This document shows positions 6,599-13,603 of a stretch of 16,199 bases of DNA, piece after piece. The notes under the pieces were generated by a model, which did no database searches, had not been told where the DNA came from, and worked only from the letters and a program-made list of their open reading frames with translations. Source of the stretch: Verrucomicrobiota bacterium (GTDB lineage Bacteria; Verrucomicrobiota; Verrucomicrobiia; Verrucomicrobiales; Verrucomicrobiaceae); the NCBI GenBank assembly GCA_009885275.1, contig VFKY01000080.1, positions 1-16,199 on the forward strand. Reading direction: 5' to 3'. A program made the position numbers and the translations under genes. Every line of letters begins with the position of its first letter. The stretch's first letter is position 1.

Positions 6599-6746
6599 AC
6601 TGTGGTTCACTCGCGACTGGGAAGCAAAGCTGGTGGCGCTCGTGCTGGCCTTTCTACTTTGGTATGTCATCAAGGATCAGATTAATCGAGCTAACATAAA
6701 GTTGGAGACACCGAAGGGGTGGCGTTCTGAGTCAGAGAAAAAGTAA
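6585..6746 (+). CDS. Short CdaR-like (YbbR N-terminal anchor) membrane protein
   Basis: A 53-residue frame beginning at GTG 6585, with the best Shine-Dalgarno sequence in the window (AAGGAGG at 6571-6577) seven bases upstream. It overlaps the cdaA stop by 14 bp, so translation is coupled. The sequence MSRIKLWFTRDWEAKLVALV followed by LAFLLWYVIKDQINR matches the start of CdaR/YbbR proteins: a basic N-terminus, a W.xKL.AL.LAF.LW.Y-type transmembrane helix at about 12-29, then extracytoplasmic sequence. CdaR normally goes on with about four YbbR domains and regulates CdaA. Here a stop follows after some 24 further residues, and there is no room for more before glmM. Either the regulator is naturally reduced to an anchor or this is a truncated remnant. 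Operon position, overlap and Shine-Dalgarno all support a translated gene. Confidence 0.75.
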   Translation: MSRIKLWFTRDWEAKLVALVLAFLLWYVIKDQINRANIKLETPKGWRSESEKK

Positions 6747-6807
6747 GGCGTCCCTCATGCGGTCACGCTTTGACTTGAGCCACAAGCCGCGTTAATTGCC
6801 ACCCTTT

Positions 6808-8178
6808 ATGGCAGCTAAACGACAATACTTTGGAACTGACGGCGTGCGTGGTGTAGCGAATCAACATCCAATGACGCCGGAGTTTGTCATGCGACTCGGT
6901 CAGGCTGCAGCATCTGTGCTTTGCAAAGACTCAGAGAAAAACAGCGCGCGCCCTCTCTGTATCGTCGGTAGAGACACTCGATTATCGGGTGACATGTTGG
7001 AGGCCGCACTTGTCGCTGGATTAAATTCTATGGGTATGGATGTGGCGCTCTGCGGAGTGGTGCCTACGCCAGCGGTAGCGCTTCTGACTAAAATGGATGG
7101 AGCGTGTTTTGGGGCGGTGGTTTCCGCTTCACATAACCCATTTCAAGACAATGGGATCAAATTTATAGGAGGAGATGGCTATAAACTCAGTGACGAACAA
7201 GAACTGCAAATTGAGGCCGTTATCGCCAGTGAGGGTTTGCTTACTAAGCATATTGAGGGAACGAGCATAGGTCGTACATTTGTCTCTAAGGAGGCCGCCG
7301 AGCGATATATTGTCCATGCGATCAGCTCCATGCAGGGCCTTACGCTTCATGGTATGAGTATCGCTCTCGATAATGCCAATGGGGCAGCATCAGTCACCAG
7401 CACGGAGACTCTGAAAAGGTTGGGCGCGAAAGTGGAGGCTTTTCATTCCACTCCCGATGGCTCTAACATCAATCATGACTGCGGGTGCACGCATCCTGAG
7501 ATGCTCGAATCATTAGTGAAACAAAGCGGCGCTCAGGTCGGCGTGGCTCATGATGGTGATGCGGATAGGGTTGCTCTCTGTGATGAATATGGGCTGCGTC
7601 TAAGTGGGGATGAACTCATCGCTATTTCGGCAGTTGCCATGTTACGAAAAGGCGACTTGAACGAAAGTACGGTTGCGGTGACGACCATGAGCAACTTTGG
7701 CTTGGATGATCTTATTACAGGTCTCGGTGGTAAAGTCATTCGCACCGATGTTGGGGATCGCTATGTCATCGCTGCTATGAGAGCGCATGGATTGAATTTT
7801 GGCGCAGAAGAGAGCGGACACATCGTGTTTCGCGATTATGCCAGCACCGGCGACGGACTCATTGCTGCCCTGCAAGTGCTCAAAATCATGGTAGAAACAG
7901 GCGAACCGCTCAGTGAATTGCGCAAGAGCCTCAATCCTTTTCCTCAGGCCAAACGGAATCTCCGAGTGAAATCCAAGCCACCCATGGCCGAGTTGGTGAT
8001 CGCTTTGAAGCTGGTGGAAGAGACCGAGAAGAAACTAGGCAACCTTGGTCGCGTCTTATTGCGATATTCTGGCACAGAGTCACTCATTCGCCTCCTCATC
8101 GAAGGCCGCGATCCTGACTACATCGAAGCCCAAGCCAGCAAGATAGCCGAAGCCATTCAAGCGCAGATTGGGGCGTAG
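6808..8178 (+). CDS. glmM: Phosphoglucosamine mutase
   Basis: Converts glucosamine-6-phosphate to glucosamine-1-phosphate, feeding UDP-GlcNAc for peptidoglycan and other glycans. The 456-residue length and motifs are typical: YFGTDGVRG at 7-15, catalytic phosphoserine Ser108 in VSASHNPFQDNGIKF, the metal site HDGDADRV with Asp249, Asp251 and Asp253, the sugar-binding EESGH at 334-338 and the phosphate loop RYSGTESLIR at 419-428 (usually RPSGTE). The short GTDGVRG start and the absence of phosphomannomutase features favour GlmM over ManB/Pgm. The ATG at 6808 is preferred to a TTG at 6796 because family members start a few residues before the YFGTDG motif. It lies 61 bp after the short CdaR-like gene in an apparent cdaA operon. 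In Firmicutes GlmM also inhibits CdaA directly; whether that applies here is unknown. Confidence 0.95.
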   Translation: MAAKRQYFGTDGVRGVANQHPMTPEFVMRLGQAAASVLCKDSEKNSARPLCIVGRDTRLSGDMLEAALVAGLNSMGMDVALCGVVPTPAVALLTKMDGACFGAVVSASHNPFQDNGIKFIGGDGYKLSDEQELQIEAVIASEGLLTKHIEGTSIGRTFVSKEAAERYIVHAISSMQGLTLHGMSIALDNANGAASVTSTETLKRLGAKVEAFHSTPDGSNINHDCGCTHPEMLESLVKQSGAQVGVAHDGDADRVALCDEYGLRLSGDELIAISAVAMLRKGDLNESTVAVTTMSNFGLDDLITGLGGKVIRTDVGDRYVIAAMRAHGLNFGAEESGHIVFRDYASTGDGLIAALQVLKIMVETGEPLSELRKSLNPFPQAKRNLRVKSKPPMAELVIALKLVEETEKKLGNLGRVLLRYSGTESLIRLLIEGRDPDYIEAQASKIAEAIQAQIGA

Positions 8179-8374
8179 TTAACCGAATGCTTGAAGCAAT
8201 GTAAACAAGCGTAAAAACGATGGATTAAGGGGATAAACGAGGCTAAAACAGGTGAAATTTGAGAAGAATGGTGGCGGGAGTCATTCTAGGTATCCTAGAT
8301 TTTATGGTTCGACAGCTCGATTCGGATTGTAATTTTTTAACAGGTGAGCTCTAATTAGCCTCTTCATTAAAAAA
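8179..8374. promoter_or_regulatory. Intergenic region glmM / secretin with weak terminator
   Basis: No gene is supported in these 196 bp. TCTAGG at 8285-8290 and CCTAGA at 8294-8299 form a 6-bp stem with a three-base loop followed by TTTTAT, a possible weak terminator for the cdaA-glmM transcript. The promoter of the secretin gene should lie in the remaining 75 bp, around the AT-rich TGTAATTTTTTAAC at 8328-8341, but no clear hexamer pair is visible. The secretin start has an A-rich leader with no Shine-Dalgarno sequence. Confidence 0.4.
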
Positions 8375-10834
8375 ATGCCGTTAAGCAAACACTTCACAGA
8401 CTCCAATAAAGCACTCGGTACTGGGTTTAACCTGACCTGTTTATTGGTGATTACCTGTGCCTATCTCTGCGGAGCATTTGTCGCATGTGCGCAATCTGTT
8501 GGTGCTCAAACGGTTGCCGAGAAAGAAGTGGCGAAAAGGATGGGGGCGATGAAGGAGGCGCAAGCTCTGATTATAGAGGCGACTTTACTCTCGGATAAAG
8601 GGGACATGGTGGAGTCTATGAAGCTTTATCGGCAAGCATGGGATATTTTGCCTGATGCCCCGATGATTGCTTCTGTTCGCATGCAGGCTCGTGATGGGTA
8701 TTCTTTATCCGCCAATGCACAAGCGAAGAAACTTGCGGCTACGGCACGCTATTCAGAAGCTCAAGAAGTACTAAAAAGCATTCTTTCGGAGGACTTTGAT
8801 CCTGAAAATGTTGAAGCAAAAAAATTCACAGATCAGTTGGCAGATCCTAATCGTTTCGAGCCGGCATTGACTCCAGAGCATTTGAATAACATTAGCGAAG
8901 TAACTAAAACCCTTCGTGAAGCCAATGGATTGCTGTCTCTTGGTGAGCTTGATAAGGCCACAGTAAGTTTTCAAAAAGTATTAAGCATTGATGCCTATAA
9001 CACTGCGGCTCGGAGAGGAATGGAACGAGTGGAACAGGAGAGGTCGCGATATTTTTTAAGCGCGCGCGATCAGCTTCGGGCCAAGAGCTTCAGTGAAGTG
9101 GATAAAGGGTGGGAAGATGCTGTTCCTGTGGCAGACTTATCGGCCCTTTTTGGGGGGCCGTCTATGGGGGCTGTGGTAAATGGACCTAGAGACAATGCGC
9201 TCATCAAACTTCGTAAAATGATCATTCCTATTGTGGATTTGGACGGCGCAAGTTTGGAGGAAGTGGTGGAGTTTTTGCGAGTGCGCAGTCGTGAGCTCGA
9301 CCCACTAAAGCGTGGAATAGATATTGTATTGAAAGTTTCCCCTGAACTACGTGCTAAACCTGTAACCATTACGATGAATGCAGTGCCGTTTGAGGAAGTA
9401 TTGCGTTATGCCACAGAAATGACCGGCACAGTTTATCGCGTGGAAGATTTTGCTGTTACGATCAGCTCTCACAGTGAGCAGTCGAATATAATCACCAGTA
9501 AGAGCTATCGTGTGCCGCCCGGGTTTATTCAAAACGCACCAGTAACAGATGCCGCTGCTCCCATAGACCCTTTTGCGCAAGGTGGATCAGTGCAAGCCAA
9601 GGGGTTGACGATGCGTCGCTTGGGTGCAAAAGAATTCCTCGAGTCTCGAGGTGTAGCTTTTCCGGAAGGGTCTGCCGCATCGTATAGTCCAAGCACGAAC
9701 ATTCTCTTCGTTCGTAATACCAGTGGAAATTTGGCTATGATTGACACACTTGTCGAGCAGGTGGCGAGCAGTGCCCCTAAACAAGTCGAGATTCAGGTCA
9801 AGATGATCGAAATTAACGAAACAAGACTTAAAGAGCTCGGGTTTGATTGGCTTATGGGGCAATTTAACGTTCCGGGCTCAGACGGAGTGTTTGGCAGTGG
9901 TGGCACGGTGGGGAATCAACGCAGTGGAGCATTTACCAATGCTGATTTTCCTATTGCTACCCCCGGTGGAGCTGTAGTTGGTGGGAACCCCATTACCGCA
10001 GGACTGCGCAGTTCAGGTGCAATTTTAGGCAAGCCGTCCATTGATGCTCTTATTGGTCGAACCAGCGTGGTGCCATTAGACTCCAAGTCACCGGGAGCTT
10101 TTGCTGTTTCTGGTGTCTTTACAGATCCCCAGTTTCAGATGGTGATTCGGGCGCTCAATCAATCAAAGGGCGTTAACATCATGGCTTCACCCACGATTGT
10201 GACTAAGAGTGGGCAGCGCTCTAGTGTTTCGGTTTCTAGGGAGTTTCGTTATCCAACGGAGTTTGATCCTCCACAAATACCGCAAACTGTCGGTGATCCG
10301 ACTCCTGGTTCAGGTGTCGGGATCTTCGCTCCACCAGTCGTTCCAGTCACTCCAACGACGCCGACTGCGTTTGAGAAGCGTGATATTGGCTATTCATTGG
10401 AGGTTGAGCCCGTAGTAGGTGAAAACGGCAAAACAGTAGATTTGAATCTGGTTCCAAGTTCCGTTGAATTTGAGGGCTTCATTGATTATGGAGAACCGAT
10501 CGCCCTTACAGGTACAGCAGCTCCAGCGGGTGCCATAGCCACGCCAAACCACATCTACCAGCCCATATTTCGTACAAATAAAATTACCACCTCTGTTTCT
10601 GTTTGGGATGGAAACACGATTGTCTTGGGTGGTGTGATGTATGAAACAAGGACAAAAATTAATGACAAGGTTCCCATGATTGGCAGCATCCCAATCGTAG
10701 GTCGTGCATTTCAAAGTCAGGTGTCCAATGTTGAACGCAAAAATGTCATCTTCATGGTGACAGTGCGTGTCATTGATCCTGCAGGGAACAGCATCAATCA
10801 ACCAATGGCCACACCAGAGACTGCGGGTCAATAA
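8375..10834 (+). CDS. Secretin-family outer-membrane protein, Amuc_1098 type
   Basis: The 819-residue protein has a Sec signal (hydrophobic core at about 18-38, likely cut near AQS or GAQ at 39-45). A periplasmic part follows with TPR-like helices at about 58-95 and 180-215. Next come a secretin N-domain (about 285-365, IVDLDGASLEEVVEFLR and FEEVLRYATEM), an N1/KH-like stretch ending in PKQVEIQVKMIEI at 468-480, and the secretin barrel domain from about 585. The last contains SPTIVTKSGQRSSVSV and the secretin signature VPMIGSIPIVGRAFQ at 766-780. Secretins form the multimeric outer-membrane gate of type IV pili and type II secretion systems. The TPR-plus-secretin layout is that of the verrucomicrobial family named after Akkermansia Amuc_1098. 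No pilM, N, O or ATPase gene lies beside it; the upstream gene is glmM and the downstream gene converges. What passes through the pore is unknown. Confidence 0.88.
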   Translation: MPLSKHFTDSNKALGTGFNLTCLLVITCAYLCGAFVACAQSVGAQTVAEKEVAKRMGAMKEAQALIIEATLLSDKGDMVESMKLYRQAWDILPDAPMIASVRMQARDGYSLSANAQAKKLAATARYSEAQEVLKSILSEDFDPENVEAKKFTDQLADPNRFEPALTPEHLNNISEVTKTLREANGLLSLGELDKATVSFQKVLSIDAYNTAARRGMERVEQERSRYFLSARDQLRAKSFSEVDKGWEDAVPVADLSALFGGPSMGAVVNGPRDNALIKLRKMIIPIVDLDGASLEEVVEFLRVRSRELDPLKRGIDIVLKVSPELRAKPVTITMNAVPFEEVLRYATEMTGTVYRVEDFAVTISSHSEQSNIITSKSYRVPPGFIQNAPVTDAAAPIDPFAQGGSVQAKGLTMRRLGAKEFLESRGVAFPEGSAASYSPSTNILFVRNTSGNLAMIDTLVEQVASSAPKQVEIQVKMIEINETRLKELGFDWLMGQFNVPGSDGVFGSGGTVGNQRSGAFTNADFPIATPGGAVVGGNPITAGLRSSGAILGKPSIDALIGRTSVVPLDSKSPGAFAVSGVFTDPQFQMVIRALNQSKGVNIMASPTIVTKSGQRSSVSVSREFRYPTEFDPPQIPQTVGDPTPGSGVGIFAPPVVPVTPTTPTAFEKRDIGYSLEVEPVVGENGKTVDLNLVPSSVEFEGFIDYGEPIALTGTAAPAGAIATPNHIYQPIFRTNKITTSVSVWDGNTIVLGGVMYETRTKINDKVPMIGSIPIVGRAFQSQVSNVERKNVIFMVTVRVIDPAGNSINQPMATPETAGQ

Positions 10835-10861
10835 AAATCCCCACAGTTGCCGTGTTCATAA

Positions 10862-12220
10862 TTAGAAGAGCGGAATCTGTATTTCAGGCTCAGGCTGGAT
10901 GATCTCGCTCTGAGGAGCTTCTATAGCCAGTGTTTTTGAGAACCACGCTTGTGCTGGAGCGTCACCATGGACGAGTAGCACTTTTGGAGCATTCACCTTA
11001 CGTACATAGTCCACGATTTGCTCTCGGGTCGCGTGTGCGCTGAAATCAAAACTTTCCACCCGACATTTCAATTCTACTTCAGGCATCTTCGAATCAAGTT
11101 TTACCTTGTCACCCAGCTTCGCCTGTCGCAGGCGATAACCAGGTGTTTCTGGATCGGTATATCCAACAAAAGCTACGGAATTGCGTGGGTTATCGAGAAA
11201 GCGTAAAGAAGCAAACTGATTGGATATGGTGCCCTCACTCATCATTCCACTGGAGAGCGCATAAATGGTGTGTTGATTGTATTGAATTTCCTTCTTCCGT
11301 TTGCGCGGCGCAACCAGAGTGCTCATATCTTCCAGAATACGGAATCCCTCATAACTTCTACGGACTCGACTGGCGTAATGATCGTAAAGCACGGTGAGCT
11401 TGGTGCTTAAGCCGCCAATGATGACAGGGGCAGCGGGAATTAAGTCCATTTGTCGCAGTTCATGTAACATCATCATGAGCTCCTGTGATTTGCCCAAGGC
11501 GAATACGGGAATGAGCACGGATCCATTTTGATCAAATGTTTCTCGAATCAATTTTGCCATGCGCTCCTTTTCCTCACGACGAGAAAATCCTTCAGGGCGC
11601 TGATAATCACCACGCGTGGTTTCGATGATGAGCGCATCTATGCCTTCGGTAGGGAAGTCAGCTTCACGTGTGATGGTTTGAGCTTCGAAGTTGACGTCGC
11701 CTGAGTAGAATACTGTCTTGCCTTGGTGGCGCAGCATGACGCCAACGGAGCCTATGATATGTCCGGCATCAAAAAAAGTGCACTCAATCTCTGAGTTGGG
11801 CAGGAGAAAAGTTTTTTGAATGTCGCGATAAACCCAATTGGCGCGAATCTCATCGAGTTCGCGATGGGTAAAGAGAGGGTATTCATTGATGCCCAATTCC
11901 TCCCGCTGTTTACTCATAACATTCACAGAATTGTGAAGCATGGCTGAGCCAACCTCACCGGTGGGTTCCGTCATGATGACAGAAGCCTTCGGCTGTCTCC
12001 TTTGCAGCACTGGCAGGGCACCTATGTGATCATGGTGTGCATGAGTGATGATGATAGCATTCACGCTATCGTGGGGCACGGAGTTGAAGTTGGGTAGCGA
12101 ATCTAATCCCTTTTGTTTAGGATGCGCTCCTGCATCTAGAATGATGCGATATTTACCAATTTCAATGAGGTAGGAATTTGCGCCAATCTCCTTGCGGCGC
12201 GTCAGACTGCGAAAAATCAT
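10862..12220 (-). CDS. Beta-CASP metallo-beta-lactamase fold nuclease
   Basis: A 452-residue protein of the RNA-processing branch of the metallo-beta-lactamase fold (CPSF73/RNase J/YSH1-like). Motifs in order are HAHHDHIG at 60-67 (zinc ligands), DAGHIIGS with His154, SGDV with Asp175, IIETTRG with Glu200 (beta-CASP motif A; more often ESTYG), PVFALGKSQE at 238-247, SSGMMSEG at 323-330, FSAHATREQI with His395 and LLVHGD with His418. All expected metal ligands are present, so it should be an active zinc-dependent endo- or exoribonuclease in the cytoplasm. It lacks the C-terminal extension of RNase J and any N-terminal KH domain. The start at ATG 12220 fits the family (short strand, then ANSYLIE). 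It is the last gene of the minus-strand cluster and converges with the secretin, 27 bp apart. Confidence 0.85.
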   Translation of the reverse strand: MIFRSLTRRKEIGANSYLIEIGKYRIILDAGAHPKQKGLDSLPNFNSVPHDSVNAIIITHAHHDHIGALPVLQRRQPKASVIMTEPTGEVGSAMLHNSVNVMSKQREELGINEYPLFTHRELDEIRANWVYRDIQKTFLLPNSEIECTFFDAGHIIGSVGVMLRHQGKTVFYSGDVNFEAQTITREADFPTEGIDALIIETTRGDYQRPEGFSRREEKERMAKLIRETFDQNGSVLIPVFALGKSQELMMMLHELRQMDLIPAAPVIIGGLSTKLTVLYDHYASRVRRSYEGFRILEDMSTLVAPRKRKKEIQYNQHTIYALSSGMMSEGTISNQFASLRFLDNPRNSVAFVGYTDPETPGYRLRQAKLGDKVKLDSKMPEVELKCRVESFDFSAHATREQIVDYVRKVNAPKVLLVHGDAPAQAWFSKTLAIEAPQSEIIQPEPEIQIPLF

Positions 12221-12303
12221 GAGGATGAACTTAAGACAAACATAAGCGCCGTGTAGCGCGGGATGATTGCGTTAATGTATAAATATCGCCTTGGCAAGTG
12301 CTG

Positions 12304-13566
12304 TCATGTGGGAGAGGACACCACGGGAGTTGATATTGCGCCGGTCGGTTCTGTTGATACTGCTTCTTGACTAGATTTTTTAGGCCAGATAAGACAAAAA
12401 AGTGTACTGGCGCATGTGACAACCATCGTAGCGATTGGCGACCACCAGGAGAGGGAGGATTGAAAAACAAGCAAACTAACGATCAGAGAAGTCAGGGCAA
12501 AAAACAATCCAATCGTCACGGCCCCGATACGTCGATAATGAAGTTGCCAGAAACCAATGAGACAAGCCAGTGCCGCGCCGCCCATATCCCACGTCATTGG
12601 CTTGCGATGTAAGGGCGGAGAGCTCAATGCTTGAGCGATAGCGCGTGCTTGAATACCGCCGCGATTACTTGTCGAGATCACGATGATCTTCTTTTTGCCA
12701 AGTGTATTTCGGATGCGGTTGCTATCAGCATCTCCAATATCGGGAGACATCAAATCAAGAGCATTTATCGTAGGCACCTTGAGTTTGTCGTCGAGAATCA
12801 AAGCCCCGTTGGGAGCAAGTGGTACCATGTGCTCATCACCGAGACTTAAGCGTGCGCCAGCACCAAAAGCGATTCGTTGGGAGGCATAGGGCACATGTCG
12901 AAATAAAGTGACTGCTTGTGCGGCTAGTGATGGAACAAGGTGTTGACCATCGAAAGCGACAAAGGGCACGATCGACAGATTGTTTTCAATAGTTGGGTGA
13001 GCCAGTTGTGTGAATCCTGACTCCACTGCAACCCTCAAGCTTTTATCAGGGACGCTCGTTACTCGTGTAAATACCAATACGTTTTTACTACCGTCATCAC
13101 GGCAATTAAGTGCAGGCATCTCGTTTGAGGCAAAATCGCCAGTTTCCACGCTCATTCCGGCACCTTCGGAGGAGATATCGAAAGCAAGCACAACATTAGG
13201 AAAGGGCACCATTGCCTGACGCAGTTGAGAGATGAACTGAGTGTCTGCATTATCCCATCGAAGTGGCTCGGCGATGGCCAACACTTCGGGTTCATGAGCA
13301 TAGAGACGCTTCAGGGCAATGATATAGTCCAAAGGCGCCGGAGGCCAGTCACTGTATTCACTTCTGTCTTTTTCATCAAACTGAACCAGCACAACATCTT
13401 TGGTATCTTCCTTGGCGCGAATTTCAATTTTATCTCGGGCATTTGCGACAAGGAAATCAAGAAACCATTGCTTGGTTTCTTGTAGGCGCCCCCTTTTTTC
13501 CACCAAGTTGAACATGCCCAACGCAACAGCTAGCAAGATGAAAAGAGTGGTGGCGCGTGCTTTCAT
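12304..13566 (-). CDS. CHASE2-domain membrane protein without output domain
   Basis: A 420-residue protein with the CHASE2 layout: a membrane helix at about 5-21, an extracytoplasmic domain (about 25-315) and three closely packed helices at about 324-342, 347-368 and 373-394. CHASE2-like segments are VVLVQFDEKDRSEYSDWPPAPLDYIIALKRL (57-87; listed here as the pattern VLVxFDEKDR followed by DWPPAP) and KKKIIVISTSNRGG at 291-304. CHASE2 is an extracellular sensor usually fused after its three helices to a histidine kinase, cyclase or serine/threonine kinase. Here the chain ends after a 26-residue Ser/Thr/Pro tail. It therefore either signals through a partner or has a structural role. It starts 37 bp after the GlgE stop on the same strand. 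Family assignment rests on layout and short motifs, so moderate certainty. Confidence 0.65.
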   Translation of the reverse strand: MKARATTLFILLAVALGMFNLVEKRGRLQETKQWFLDFLVANARDKIEIRAKEDTKDVVLVQFDEKDRSEYSDWPPAPLDYIIALKRLYAHEPEVLAIAEPLRWDNADTQFISQLRQAMVPFPNVVLAFDISSEGAGMSVETGDFASNEMPALNCRDDGSKNVLVFTRVTSVPDKSLRVAVESGFTQLAHPTIENNLSIVPFVAFDGQHLVPSLAAQAVTLFRHVPYASQRIAFGAGARLSLGDEHMVPLAPNGALILDDKLKVPTINALDLMSPDIGDADSNRIRNTLGKKKIIVISTSNRGGIQARAIAQALSSPPLHRKPMTWDMGGAALACLIGFWQLHYRRIGAVTIGLFFALTSLIVSLLVFQSSLSWWSPIATMVVTCASTLFCLIWPKKSSQEAVSTEPTGAISTPVVSSPT

Positions 13567-13603
13567 GAATTTTTAGGTTTAAAGATACAGTTGCCAATTT
13601 AAA

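Noticed and set aside
6747..6807. Continuation of a frameshifted cdaR
   Set aside because: Only 61 bases remain before glmM, far too little for a YbbR domain, so the short protein is not the result of a simple frameshift.
10394..10831. 145-residue frame on the minus strand inside the secretin gene
   Set aside because: It lies fully opposite the conserved secretin domain, shows no recognisable motif and is best explained as a shadow of the coding strand.
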